Below, piece after piece: positions 54,433-63,747 of a stretch of 64,000 bases of DNA. The position numbers and the translations under genes are program-made. The first letter of the stretch is position 1, and the number at the start of each line of letters is the position of its first letter. The stretch is taken from positions 1-64,000 of the forward strand of contig JAHDFD010000014.1 of the NCBI GenBank assembly GCA_020628375.1, in the 5' to 3' direction. Under the pieces are notes generated by a model, which saw only the letters and a list, made by a program, of their open reading frames with translations, ran no database searches and was not told the DNA's origin. The DNA is from Chitinophagales bacterium. GTDB lineage: Bacteria; Bacteroidota; Bacteroidia; Chitinophagales; UBA2359.

Positions 54433-55092
54433 CTATATATTTTCCAATTTCGTTATCCAATTATTAAATCTTGGGGATTTTGCTCTTATTCGTTCCAATC
54501 CAATTGCCTCTGAAATTATATCACCATATACAACCTTATTATACCCATTTATAATTCGCTGTAATCTGTGAGAGGGAGAAGTTTCTCTGTTATTGTTTAT
54601 CAATTCAGGATTTTCAAAATCATTAAAGGTTTTTTCAAGTTCCTCTATCCCAACTAAATCTTCTGGTGGTATTTGACTTTTGAAAACGTCAATATCAATA
54701 AAAAGTAAACCTTCAAATTCATGTAATTGCAGATAGGGTATAAATCTATGCCGAGACTCTGGATCAATACACTGCAACATAAAATGTTCTAAGCGATCCA
54801 TCCGGCTATTCTTATCTATAATTGTGTGTGCTTCATTCCATCCAGGAAATAAGTGTTTCTCGTATACACCGTAGTAATCAATAAAAGTAGTTACAAAAGC
54901 ATCTTTTTCTGCTTTAAGATGGGTTTTTATCTGTTCTTCCAATCTTTGCCACTTTACAATGCCACCCCTTGATGCCTTTATTAATGGAGTGTGTAAAATG
55001 ATATTTCTATCTAAAAAAAGACCTTGCAAATTGGTTTTAGCAAATGTTTGCTCTGTTTGTCCTTCACATATCATGATAATTCTTTTCATCAA
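54433..55092 (-). CDS. DUF4276 family protein (TOPRIM-like), partner of the AAA ATPase
   Basis: A 219-residue protein. IICEGQTEQTF-type sequence at the N-terminus (IMICEGQTEQTF, 6-17) is the EGxTE motif typical of TOPRIM-like nuclease families, followed by FVTTFIDYYGV (about 66-76) and HEFEGLLFIDIDVF. These look like the metal-binding acidic positions of a TOPRIM fold, with IDYYG instead of a classical DxD. The gene begins 6 bp after the ATPase stop. By analogy with two-gene ATPase/TOPRIM systems, it would be the effector nuclease. Its real activity is untested. Confidence 0.85.
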   Translation of the reverse strand: MMKRIIMICEGQTEQTFAKTNLQGLFLDRNIILHTPLIKASRGGIVKWQRLEEQIKTHLKAEKDAFVTTFIDYYGVYEKHLFPGWNEAHTIIDKNSRMDRLEHFMLQCIDPESRHRFIPYLQLHEFEGLLFIDIDVFKSQIPPEDLVGIEELEKTFNDFENPELINNNRETSPSHRLQRIINGYNKVVYGDIISEAIGLERIRAKSPRFNNWITKLENI

Positions 55093-55098
55093 TATTTG

Positions 55099-56169
55099 TT
55101 ATAAGTTTGGTTGACCTGTAGTGATTATATTCCGTTTCCATAAATCATCTATTGTATAATCTTCTAACCAAACTTTTAAATTATCAGAATCTAGCCTTTC
55201 AAAAATACTTTCCCCATTTTTTTGATCTACAGTAATTATATCTTCGGGTTCAAAATGACTTATTAAGTCGGTAGATTGTGTGGCGATAATTACTTGGCTT
55301 TTTTTAGCGGCAACAGACTTTATTAAACCTGCGAGTTTAGAAATGGCTATTGGATGTAAACCTAATTCTGGTTCATCAATTATAATTGTTTCAGGGAGAT
55401 TAGGTTGTAGAAATAAAGTTGCTAAAGCAATAAAACGAATTGTACCATCAGATAAGTCATTAACTCCATATACAGTAGAACTGTATTTACTTTGCCATCT
55501 TAACTTTAAATTTCCATTCTTTTCTGGCTGAAAAAAAAAGTCCATAAAATATGGAGCTATACTTTGAATTGTTTTTACAATAAGATTGAAAACAATAGGT
55601 TTTTCCTTTTGTATATTGTAAAGAAATGCAGCGAGATTATTACCCTTTTCATAAAGATAAAATTTATCATTTTCTACATTTGATTCCATATTGAATGGAG
55701 AGTTTTCACTGGTATCATGAAAGTGATATTTAGCGAGCTTTTTAATATATCTTCTGATATAATCTGCCCTTCTCATAGTCTGAAAACGTAAAGATGATTC
55801 TGGCCCAATAGATGCAATTTCTATAGAATTTTTTTGTAGTGGATTATTGGCATACAACATCCCTTCTTTAGTAAAAATAAAGCCTGTATCTCCTTTCTTA
55901 ATAGTGAATGAATATCCATTTGTATTCCTAAAATATAGTCTTGTTGAAACCTCATCCGTTATTTTACTTCCCTTATGTAAGAAAGTATCAATTCCTTTTA
56001 ATGCAACAAATTCTTGTAAATTGCGATTATAGATATGCTTAAGAAAATCAAAAAAGGATAAAAAGTTACTTTTTCCACTACCATTTGCACCAATAAGAAT
56101 ATTGATAGGTTTAAGATCTATCAGTAATTCTTTAATGGACTTATAGCCACGGATGTTAATTTTATTCAT
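55099..56169 (-). CDS. AAA family ATPase (AAA_21 type), partner of the DUF4276 protein
   Basis: A 356-residue ATPase of the ABC/SMC-like AAA_21 class: Walker A GANGSGKS (28-35) after INIRGYKSIKELLIDLKPINILI, a signature-like NDLSDGTIRFIALA (237-250), Walker B TIIIDEPELGLHP (261-273) and the switch His/Ser motif IATQSTDLI (295-303). The domain order and the adjacent DUF4276 gene fit a defence ATPase that senses a trigger and controls a nuclease. It is the first gene of the pair. It is AT-rich and lies in a region with a MITE-like copy, which suggests an accessory location. Confidence 0.88.
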   Translation of the reverse strand: MNKINIRGYKSIKELLIDLKPINILIGANGSGKSNFLSFFDFLKHIYNRNLQEFVALKGIDTFLHKGSKITDEVSTRLYFRNTNGYSFTIKKGDTGFIFTKEGMLYANNPLQKNSIEIASIGPESSLRFQTMRRADYIRRYIKKLAKYHFHDTSENSPFNMESNVENDKFYLYEKGNNLAAFLYNIQKEKPIVFNLIVKTIQSIAPYFMDFFFQPEKNGNLKLRWQSKYSSTVYGVNDLSDGTIRFIALATLFLQPNLPETIIIDEPELGLHPIAISKLAGLIKSVAAKKSQVIIATQSTDLISHFEPEDIITVDQKNGESIFERLDSDNLKVWLEDYTIDDLWKRNIITTGQPNL

Positions 56170-56221
56170 TTATTCCTATTTATCGGGTCATTAACTCTGT
56201 ATTTTCTAAATGCTTTAAAAC

Positions 56222-58675
56222 CTAAATCTCCCCTCCAACACCTTTCTCTTCTTTCCCTCTATTAACAAACCAAAGTCCGGCGTAAGCCAGAATTCCAAGA
56301 ATGATCAAGAGAGAACAAACCATAGAGATCATACTGCCGGTATAATAAGAACGAGGGAAAAATTTGAACTCAACAGTATGCTGACCTGCCGGAATTTTCA
56401 ATGCACGTAAAACATAATTTGCACGCAAGTGATCTACCGCTTTACCATCAATATATGCCTGCCAGCCCTTTCCTTTACCCGGATTATACCAAACTTCAGA
56501 AAAAACAGCTAATTCATCGCCTGAAGTATTGGTCTGGTAGGTTAAATGATTAGGTTTATAATCACTTAGGCTTATACTACCCTGCCCTGAAGTTTGTAAG
56601 CCCGAAATTTGATCGTCAAACTCAGAATGAACGACTGCCGTAGTTCGCGGATCAAAATCATTAAGGGCATCAATTTCAGCATTAGGACTGCTTACCTTCT
56701 GTATCGAATTAACAAACCAGGCATTACCCAAAGCATTCGGGTTCTGTTGTACTTGTTGTTGAGGCGAAATAAGATATTTCATATTCAGCATATCCATTAC
56801 CTTCTGGTTTCCAGTTCCTAAATGTCGTTCTATCAAATCATTATAACGGCGCAACTTTGCAGGGTGGTATCCACCAATATTCTTATGGTATCTGCCGGGT
56901 ACATTACTGTTAAACGAACTTACACTCATATCGAATACACGATAACTTTTATCACTATCAGATTTAATTTGTGTGTCGGGTTTACGTTCTTCAGTAAATT
57001 GCTTTTCATAGCGCTTTTCAGAAATAAAATTACTTTCGTTCAGATAGCGTTTTCCTAAACCACCTAAATCAAAAACGGTTAATATTGCCAATCCGGCAAA
57101 TAAGAGTTGTCCTTTCCAAGCACCCTGAATTTTTTCATTACTGAATAACCATAATAAAGCAGCGCTTAAGGCGATCAATATAAAAGAGCGCCAGGCATCG
57201 CCTTGTAATAAAGAAACCCTATCGGCATAAAGTGCATCTAAAGAATAACCAGCTTGAGCCAATCTGTCATCATTCATTCCTTCGAAGGTGAATAGGTTTC
57301 CACCCATAACAGCCAATATTAAACACAAGCCACCAACAATTATGGTAGAAAGAAGAATCGCCCTTTGTGCAGCTTTAGCATCTACCTTTTGTGAAATAAT
57401 AGCTGAAACACCAAGGAAACCCAATAAAGGCATGGTGAACTGTGGTATCGTTAATATTGAGCTTACTGCTCGGAATTTTGAATAGAAAGGGAAATAATAG
57501 TAGAATAGATCACTGAACCATTGCAGGTTCTTACCCCAGGCAAGCATGATCGTCAGAATGGTAGTAATCAGTAGCCACCATTTCAGATCTCCTTTAACGG
57601 TAAATAAACCGAGCACGAATAAGAAACAGACTATCGCTCCAAAATAGATCGGGCCACTGGTAAATGGTAACTCTCCCCAATATAAAGGAGCCGACTTAAG
57701 TGCTTCACCACTGGCACCTTTTCTTCGCAGATCTTTATAAGTAGCTGAATTTTTAGAAATATGTTCTTGTGATGCACCACCATAAAAACCGGGAACCAAA
57801 ATGGTAAAGGTCTCAGCAATACCCTGACTCCATTGGAACACATAATCTTTATCGAGACCATTAGCATTATTTTGCTTTTCACTACCTGTTTCGGCAGCTA
57901 AAATAGCAGGACCACGAATCGATTCTTTCATATAATCATAAGTGCTCCATAGCTTGGCAGTATTAGCACCCAAGGCTAGTACTGCAGCAATAAGCAGATA
58001 CAAGCTGGCTTTAACAAATTGTGGTAACTCTCCATTTATAACAGAAAAAATAAGCTTTATCAATACATAAATGCCCAGAGCGATTCCTAAGTAATAAGTC
58101 ATCTGGAAATGCCCTGACCATATTTCAAGACCAAAACCAATAGCGAAGATCAAAGCGCCAAGCAGCTCTTTTTTCCGATAAGCTAATAATGTTCCCGCTG
58201 CTACTAAAGGGAAGTAAATAATAGCGAGGAATTTACTTGCATGTCCAGCTTCATAAATAATAAAATTATAAGAACTTAAACCAAATGCCAAAGCACCGGC
58301 AATACTCAGCCAAGGGTTTACCCCTAATACCAGTAAGAGCAAATAAAAGGAAACAAATGCAACAAAGAAATATGCAGTTGGTCGTGGTAGATTAAGGCTG
58401 ATAACATAGTTGTGCACATGTTTCAGAAAGTTGGAATTATACCTCGCTCCTCCCCATATAATTGTTGGCATTCCACTAAAGGCACTATTAGTCCATAATG
58501 TTGCCTCGCCTGTTTCTTCATAAAAGTCATTAGCTTCATCACCCATACCTCTGTAGTTCTGCATATCGGGTTGTACAACTACTTTCCCCTGAAATGCTTC
58601 AGGAAATAAACCAATTGCAACTGCCAGAAAACTAATTAGGGCGATAATATGTGGTAAAAATTGTTTCCAGTTCAT
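56222..58675 (-). CDS. YfhO-family membrane protein
   Basis: An 817-residue membrane protein with about 12-13 helices over the first 550 residues, in the style of GT-C glycosyltransferases. YfhO proteins in Firmicutes are implicated in glycosylation of teichoic-acid-type polymers. The C-terminal 250 residues form a soluble beta-rich domain (NPGKGKGWQAYIDGKAVDHLRANYVLRALKIPAGQHTVEFKF) ahead of a last helix. The VDYP-like catalytic region cannot be pinned down by eye. It may act in cell-surface polysaccharide synthesis. Confidence 0.85.
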   Translation of the reverse strand: MNWKQFLPHIIALISFLAVAIGLFPEAFQGKVVVQPDMQNYRGMGDEANDFYEETGEATLWTNSAFSGMPTIIWGGARYNSNFLKHVHNYVISLNLPRPTAYFFVAFVSFYLLLLVLGVNPWLSIAGALAFGLSSYNFIIYEAGHASKFLAIIYFPLVAAGTLLAYRKKELLGALIFAIGFGLEIWSGHFQMTYYLGIALGIYVLIKLIFSVINGELPQFVKASLYLLIAAVLALGANTAKLWSTYDYMKESIRGPAILAAETGSEKQNNANGLDKDYVFQWSQGIAETFTILVPGFYGGASQEHISKNSATYKDLRRKGASGEALKSAPLYWGELPFTSGPIYFGAIVCFLFVLGLFTVKGDLKWWLLITTILTIMLAWGKNLQWFSDLFYYYFPFYSKFRAVSSILTIPQFTMPLLGFLGVSAIISQKVDAKAAQRAILLSTIIVGGLCLILAVMGGNLFTFEGMNDDRLAQAGYSLDALYADRVSLLQGDAWRSFILIALSAALLWLFSNEKIQGAWKGQLLFAGLAILTVFDLGGLGKRYLNESNFISEKRYEKQFTEERKPDTQIKSDSDKSYRVFDMSVSSFNSNVPGRYHKNIGGYHPAKLRRYNDLIERHLGTGNQKVMDMLNMKYLISPQQQVQQNPNALGNAWFVNSIQKVSSPNAEIDALNDFDPRTTAVVHSEFDDQISGLQTSGQGSISLSDYKPNHLTYQTNTSGDELAVFSEVWYNPGKGKGWQAYIDGKAVDHLRANYVLRALKIPAGQHTVEFKFFPRSYYTGSMISMVCSLLIILGILAYAGLWFVNRGKEEKGVGGEI

Positions 58676-58811
58676 TGTACTTATAATTGAAATGCTAAGT
58701 TAGGGTTTCTGAGAATACTCTAAAACTTAATTGAAAAGTAGTTTATAAATAGAATGATTCAAATCATATTCATAAATGACACAGTTTTTAAAAAACGCTG
58801 TACACCTATTC

Positions 58812-58819
58812 TAAATTTG
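58812..58819 (+). promoter_or_regulatory. Candidate -7 box upstream of dps
   Basis: TAAATTTG, 20 bp upstream of the Dps-like ATG. The -33 position holds only a T-rich run, so the call is weak. Confidence 0.35.
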
Positions 58820-58839
58820 TTTCAAATCAAAAAATAAAT

Positions 58840-59325
58840 ATGGAATTAGTAACAAAAAGCAGCGTTCGTTTAGGATTTGATGAAAGAGATAGCAAAAATT
58901 TAGTGGAAGCACTAAATAAGTTATTAGCAAATTATCAAATACATTACCATAAACTAAGAAATTTTCACTGGAGTGTGGAAGGAGCTGACTTTTTTGAATT
59001 ACACGAACAATTTGAATTAGAATATAACCGGGTAAAAACTTATATAGACGAAATTGCCGAAAGGATTCGTGTTTTTGGAAAAATGCCTTTCAGAACACTC
59101 GAAGCATATTTACAACATGCAGATATTGTCGAAACACGCGAAAATTTATCTTCTAAGCAAATGGTAGCTGAAATAATAAATGATTTTGAAATACTACTTG
59201 AACACATAATTTCAGTAACTGATCTTGCTAAAGAGATGGGAGACACGGCAAGCTTAGATATGGTTACTAACTATCTGAAAGAGACGGAAAAAAGACTTTG
59301 GATGTTCTCAGCATGGATGAAATAA
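58840..59325 (+). CDS. dps: Dps-family ferritin-like protein
   Basis: A 161-residue ferritin-fold protein. The block NKLLANYQIHYHKLRNFHWSVEGADFFELHEQFELEYNRVKTYIDEIAERI holds the Dps ferroxidase residues: His of HWSVEG, and Asp/Glu of the second helix. Dps proteins form dodecamers that store iron and protect DNA in starvation or oxidative stress. The N-terminus is short, without an obvious Lys-rich DNA-binding tail. It is monocistronic, with a stem-loop after the gene at 59418-59443. Confidence 0.9.
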   Translation: MELVTKSSVRLGFDERDSKNLVEALNKLLANYQIHYHKLRNFHWSVEGADFFELHEQFELEYNRVKTYIDEIAERIRVFGKMPFRTLEAYLQHADIVETRENLSSKQMVAEIINDFEILLEHIISVTDLAKEMGDTASLDMVTNYLKETEKRLWMFSAWMK

Positions 59326-59417
59326 ATAACATGAAACGATCTCTATTCTGCTGTGAATTCTATCCACAATATATACTCCCTTATCATATCCATAGTATAG
59401 TTAGGTAGAAGTTTTGA

Positions 59418-59443
59418 AGAGAGGAGGAATACACCTCCTCTCT
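59418..59443 (+). terminator. Stem-loop after dps
   Basis: AGAGAGGAGG pairs perfectly with CCTCCTCTCT, with a 6-base loop. There is no T run, so it is a weak terminator or a processing signal. Confidence 0.5.
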
Positions 59444-59558
59444 AAAATAATTCGGATTAAAAAAAACTAACAGTAATTCTTTCATTTCGATGATGATGCA
59501 GATAACTACAAAGCCCTCATTCGGACTTATATTTTATAATCATTAAAATTATCGATCC

Positions 59559-59834
59559 ATGAAAAATGACTTAAGAAAATTGGCAGAGAAAACCATTCAT
59601 TTAATTGCTGCTTTAATTAATGAATATCATGCTAAAGGGGAGCAGTTAAGTGGTAAAATAAAATACCAATACCATATTAAATTAGATGAACTTTTATATA
59701 CAAAAGAAATTTTAGATACTGAATATTTAAGGTTGCTAAGTGTAAACGATGGTAAGTTGAATGAAGTGAAAGAAAATTTTGATCACAGTTTACAGATTCT
59801 GAAAAAACAATTGAGGGAGTTATCGAGATATTAG
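59559..59834 (+). CDS. Hypothetical small helical protein
   Basis: A 91-residue protein, basic and probably all-helical (LRKLAEKTIHLIAALINEYHAKGEQLSGKIKYQYHI). I do not recognise the family. The start MKNDLRKLAEK is ATG. Position after dps and before MscS suggests a stress-related setting, but there is no direct evidence. A terminator follows. Confidence 0.6.
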   Translation: MKNDLRKLAEKTIHLIAALINEYHAKGEQLSGKIKYQYHIKLDELLYTKEILDTEYLRLLSVNDGKLNEVKENFDHSLQILKKQLRELSRY

Positions 59835-59871
59835 TCTTTCATTTCATTAACAAAGGGTGTCTCATGGGTGT

Positions 59872-59914
59872 TAGGACCGGGTGTAGTTTTAATTCACTCG
59901 GTTCTTTTTTAATG
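59872..59914 (+). terminator. Probable terminator after the 91-residue gene
   Basis: GGACCGGGTG pairs with CACTCGGTTC (with G-T pairs) around a loop of about 11-15 bases, then TTTTTT. It lies about 40 bp past the stop. Confidence 0.7.
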
Positions 59915-60086
59915 AAGTAGTCGTGTAAAAGCTTCTAAATAATAGAATGTGATTAATTCTAATCTACTTCAAAAAAGGCTTAAATAGCTCGCTATTCTTC
60001 CTGTTTTTTTCATTGATAGCTTAGAATTTCTCTTCATTTTCTATATCAACTTACTTTTTTTCACCTACTTAAAATTACAAATAAAT

Positions 60087-61058
60087 ATGACAGAACAATT
60101 TGAAATATCTTTTAATAATATGATGGAACGATTAGTTGAATGGTTAAATACCATAATAGTTAATTTACCCAACATGATAATTGCCATCTTGGTTTTTGGG
60201 GTAACTTTTTGGCTTGCAGGGGTTACCAAGAAATTAGTATTCCGTTACTTGACCAATGTATTTCAACAAAAGTCAATAAGAGCATTGGTTGCTAATATGG
60301 TTGCCCTGATCATTACTGCATCAGGTTTTTTACTTGCATTAGGAGTACTAAATCTAGATACTTTACTAAAATCACTACTTGCTGGTGCAGGGGTAGCTGG
60401 TTTGGCCATAGGTTTAGCACTTCAGGGCACTTTATCGAACACCTTTTCAGGTATTTCATTGGCATTAAAAAGCTCATTCAATGTAGGTGATTTTGTAGAA
60501 ACATCTAATTTTTCAGGTACAGTTGAAGACATTGCACTTAATTACACGAAGATAAGAACGATTGATAACAATACCGTTATCATTCCTAATAAGCAAATTT
60601 TAGAAAACCCTATTAAGAATTTCAGTCTAACCAAACAGATAAGGGTTATTATCGATTGTGGTATAGACTACACGGCTGATCTGAGTGAAGTAAAATATTT
60701 AACACTTGAAGCACTCAAATTAATAATACCTGCCGAAGACAGGCATACCTTAGAGTTTTACTTTGTTAATTTTGGAGATAGTGCTATCAACTTTCAGGTG
60801 AGATACTTTATAAATGGTGATAAGAATATAAGTGTGTTAGCTGCCAAAAGCGAGGGAATTATGTGTATTAAAAGAACTTTTGATGAACATGGTATCAATA
60901 TTCCATATCCAACACGAACAATACAATTAGGAAAAAATAATCCCGAGGCGCAGAATATTACAAAGGATATACCACCCAATAAAAGGAATCAAAGGAGAAG
61001 ATTAAACGGAAATAGAGCAAAGTCTGTGAGTAAAATCCACAAGCTTGATTCAAAATAA
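60087..61058 (+). CDS. Small-conductance mechanosensitive channel (MscS family)
   Basis: A 323-residue membrane channel that relieves osmotic pressure. Three membrane helices precede the pore block (about 17-115), ending with GAGVAGLAIGLALQGTLSNTFSGISLALKSSFNVGDFVE, the characteristic MscS TM3-beta domain join. The cytosolic beta and alpha/beta domains follow (TVIIPNKQILENPIKNFS, EGIMCIKRTFDEHGINIPYP). The C-terminal 40 residues are Lys/Arg-rich. It is probably monocistronic. Confidence 0.92.
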   Translation: MTEQFEISFNNMMERLVEWLNTIIVNLPNMIIAILVFGVTFWLAGVTKKLVFRYLTNVFQQKSIRALVANMVALIITASGFLLALGVLNLDTLLKSLLAGAGVAGLAIGLALQGTLSNTFSGISLALKSSFNVGDFVETSNFSGTVEDIALNYTKIRTIDNNTVIIPNKQILENPIKNFSLTKQIRVIIDCGIDYTADLSEVKYLTLEALKLIIPAEDRHTLEFYFVNFGDSAINFQVRYFINGDKNISVLAAKSEGIMCIKRTFDEHGINIPYPTRTIQLGKNNPEAQNITKDIPPNKRNQRRRLNGNRAKSVSKIHKLDSK

Positions 61059-61094
61059 GTAGGTAAGCAAAATTATATTGACAACAATGAGTAC

Positions 61095-61185
61095 GAGATA
61101 TTTTTCAACTGTTAAGGCATCAAAACCGCACATAGCCGAGCTACGTAAGGCTTTTGATAACGAAGACAGGTGGAAAATAGATAAC
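61095..61185. repeat. Long imperfect palindrome, TAGC-NNN-GCTA family, copy 3
   Basis: The centre is TAGC CGA GCTA at 61133-61143. The arms include TATTTTTCAACTGTTAAGGC on the left and TAACGAAGACAGGTGGAAAA on the right. Related copies lie at 391-498 and about 4085-4185. Confidence 0.6.
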
Positions 61186-61217
61186 TCATAGTTGTTAAAT
61201 TTAATTTGTTTAACTAC

Positions 61218-61258
61218 TTAAAAGTGGCTAAGCAATTTAAATTCCTCAGCCACTTAAA
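61218..61258 (-). terminator. Probable terminator after efp
   Basis: AAGTGGCT pairs with AGCCACTT around a loop of about 18 bases; on the minus strand it is followed by T residues. It lies about 30 bp past the efp stop and could work in both directions. Confidence 0.65.
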
Positions 61259-61288
61259 ATAACACTATTCAATAGTGTAAAATGTATT

Positions 61289-61858
61289 TTACTTATTCTT
61301 AACACGTTCCATATAAGCACGTGTTTTAGTATCGATACGAATAAGTTCGCCTTCATTAATAAACAAAGGAACATTTACCTGAGCACCTGTTTCAACAGTT
61401 GCCGGTTTGGTTGCATTGGTTGCCGTATCGCCTTTTACACCTGGTTCTGTATAAGTTACAGCCAAGTTTACAGAGCTAGGTAATTCAGCTACTAAAGGAA
61501 GATCTTTTTCAGCGTGGTATAATACTTCCACGTTCTGACCTTCTTTCATTAAATCTGAATTATCAATGAACTTCTCATCTAAAGTAACCTGTTCGTAAGT
61601 TTCGTTGTTCATCATATTGAAGCCCATATCGTCTTTATACAAGAACTGGAATTTACGACGCTCAACACGTACTGCATCGATCTTATGACCTGCAGGGATT
61701 GTTTTATCAATCACTTTACCACTTGTTAAGCTTTTAATTTTAGTTCTAACGAATGCTGCACCTTTACCTGGTTTTACATGTTGAAATTCTACAACTTGCC
61801 ATACATCGTTACCAATCTGCATACAAAATCCATTACGGATATCAGAAGTGTTTGCCAT
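61289..61858 (-). CDS. efp: Elongation factor P
   Basis: EF-P relieves ribosomes stalled at polyproline. The 189-residue protein has the three-domain EF-P pattern. N-terminal domain I includes QVVEFQHVKPGKGAAFVRTKIK, with Lys32 at the loop tip where modification occurs in many species; then the domain II block TFDKTIPAGHKIDAVRVERR-like sequence; and the C-terminal signature VNVPLFINEGELIRIDTKTRAYMERV. Genes for the modification enzymes are not in the window. It is transcribed alone. Confidence 0.95.
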   Translation of the reverse strand: MANTSDIRNGFCMQIGNDVWQVVEFQHVKPGKGAAFVRTKIKSLTSGKVIDKTIPAGHKIDAVRVERRKFQFLYKDDMGFNMMNNETYEQVTLDEKFIDNSDLMKEGQNVEVLYHAEKDLPLVAELPSSVNLAVTYTEPGVKGDTATNATKPATVETGAQVNVPLFINEGELIRIDTKTRAYMERVKNK

Positions 61859-62062
61859 TTTTGAGTTTAATTTTTATATAATTTTCAGAATATCTATTTC
61901 AAAACAGAGTGCAAAAATACGATATACTACAAAAGCTGTGCTGAAATATAAGTTTTGTTTAAAGTCTGCTTCGTAAAATATTATTTTTCAGTTAATAGAA
62001 ATTTAATAGAGCCTTGCTTAAAAAAGTGGTAAAATACAGCAATTCAAGATACATGACCAATG

Positions 62063-63199
62063 TTAGTAAGTATTCAGTTTTTCTGCTTTCATATCGAAAC
62101 TTGCATCCCAGTCTTTCCAAACAACCTCATAACCCGACAGTTCTAACATATCCACAATCTTATCAGCAGGGCGTTCATCACTGGTTTCAAACTGTTCTAA
62201 AGATTCTGCTTCAACTGCATATCCTCCGGGATTCGTTTTTGAACCTGCACTCATACTGGTAATTCCTAATTTAAACGCATGATCCCTGAAAACAGGATGT
62301 TCTCTTGTCGAAAGCGATAATTCAACTTCATCATTCAGTAAACGATAAGCACAGATCAATTGAACCAGCTCTTTGTTATTCATCGGAATCTTAGGATCGA
62401 TCAAACCTTCCGCTGGACGTAGTCTTGGAAACGAAATAGAATATTTACTTTGCCAGTAGGTCTTTTCCAGATAAGCTAAATGAAGGGCAGTGAAAAACGA
62501 ATCAGTACGCCAGTCTTCCAAACCAATAAGCACACCCAAACCAATTTTTTTCATACCGGCTTTTCCTAAACGATCGGGTGTATCAAGTCGGTAATTAAAA
62601 TTGCTTTTTTTCCCTTTGGGGTGGTGCTTTTTATATTCGGCCCTATGGTAAGTTTCCTGATAGACTAAGACAGAACTTACTCCTTCTTCCATTAATAAAA
62701 CATAATCGTTCTGATCCAGAGGTTGTACTTCAATAGCAATATTTGAAAAATGTGGACGGATGTGTTTTAAAGCTTGTTGAAAATAAGCAACTCCAACGGT
62801 TTTATTTGCCTCTCCGGTAACCAATAAAATATGATCAAATGGGTGTTTTTTAATTTGCTGAACCTCTCGATCTATTTGTGCCATACGAAGTGTAGTACGG
62901 GGAATTTTATTGTCCAAACTGAAACCACAATAAGTACAAATATTCTGACATTCATTGCTTAAATACATTGGAACGAATAACTGCATCGTTTTACCAAAAC
63001 GCTGTAAGGTACGCTGCTGACTAAGTTGTGCCATTTGCTCTAGATAAGGTATTGCAGCCGGAGAGATCAAGGCCTTGAAATCCTCTAAGTTCCGATGGGT
63101 GTTTTGTAGTGCAGACTCAACATCATTAGAAGTCTTTGCGTAAATGTCATCGGTAATTTTATCCCAGTCGTATGTGTCGAATAAAGTTTGAAACGTCAT
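62063..63199 (-). CDS. thiH: 2-iminoacetate synthase (thiazole biosynthesis)
   Basis: ThiH is a radical SAM enzyme that makes dehydroglycine from tyrosine for the thiazole part of thiamine. The 378-residue protein has the CX3CX2C motif C84-QNI-C88-TY-C91, binding a 4Fe-4S cluster, and the ThiH-type sections LVTGEANKTVGVAYF, YQETYHRAEYKKHHPKGKKSNFNYRLDTPDRLGKAG and SAGSKTNPGGYAVE. No other thi gene is present, so thiH is isolated from any operon here. The C-terminus ends SFDMKAEKLNTY. Confidence 0.93.
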   Translation of the reverse strand: MTFQTLFDTYDWDKITDDIYAKTSNDVESALQNTHRNLEDFKALISPAAIPYLEQMAQLSQQRTLQRFGKTMQLFVPMYLSNECQNICTYCGFSLDNKIPRTTLRMAQIDREVQQIKKHPFDHILLVTGEANKTVGVAYFQQALKHIRPHFSNIAIEVQPLDQNDYVLLMEEGVSSVLVYQETYHRAEYKKHHPKGKKSNFNYRLDTPDRLGKAGMKKIGLGVLIGLEDWRTDSFFTALHLAYLEKTYWQSKYSISFPRLRPAEGLIDPKIPMNNKELVQLICAYRLLNDEVELSLSTREHPVFRDHAFKLGITSMSAGSKTNPGGYAVEAESLEQFETSDERPADKIVDMLELSGYEVVWKDWDASFDMKAEKLNTY

Positions 63200-63268
63200 T
63201 GTAAAACCTGAAAAAACATCAAAATAATCCCATCAATCATCCCCCATCAATTATCAATCATTTAATAA

Positions 63269-63595
63269 TTATACTGCAAAACTTTCGCCGCAACTACAAG
63301 TTCTGCTTGCATTCGGATTATTGAAATAAAAACCTTTACCATTCAGACCATCTGAAAACTCTAGCGTTGTTCCAAAAAGATACAAAACACTTCTGGCATC
63401 AGTAACCACCTTCAAGCCATTGTCTTCAAAAATCTCATCACTGTCTTTCTGTTCTGTATCGAAATCCATTTTGTAAGTTAGTCCTGAACATCCACCACTG
63501 AGAACCGAAACACGTATAAAACTATTCTTTTCTGCTCCATCGGCAGCCAATATTTCTAAAATTCTTTCCTTTGCTTTATCTGAAACGCTGATCAT
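63269..63595 (-). CDS. HesB/IscA-family iron-sulfur cluster assembly protein
   Basis: A 108-residue A-type carrier for iron-sulfur clusters. The three conserved cysteines are Cys36 (SGGCSGLTYKM) and Cys100/Cys102 (TCSCGESF). Adjacent thiH encodes a 4Fe-4S enzyme on the same strand, 69 bp downstream; the two could be co-transcribed, which would make functional sense. Which IscA/ErpA/SufA subtype it is cannot be decided by eye. Confidence 0.92.
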   Translation of the reverse strand: MISVSDKAKERILEILAADGAEKNSFIRVSVLSGGCSGLTYKMDFDTEQKDSDEIFEDNGLKVVTDARSVLYLFGTTLEFSDGLNGKGFYFNNPNASRTCSCGESFAV

Positions 63596-63747
63596 TATTC
63601 TTCTTTTTCTACAAAATTTGTACTTAGAATATAATAGAAAATAATCATAAAAAGTTCTGATCCTCTATTATCACCTATATTAAGAAACGAACAACAAATT
63701 TATCACCTTTATGCGCCATTTGCACAGCTTGTGTATTTTTGCCATCA

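Noticed and set aside
54137-54460. A 107-residue minus-strand protein after the DUF4276 gene
   Set aside because: It overlaps the NUDIX 3' end antisense and the end of the DUF4276 gene, and resembles no family I know. It is probably a chance frame.
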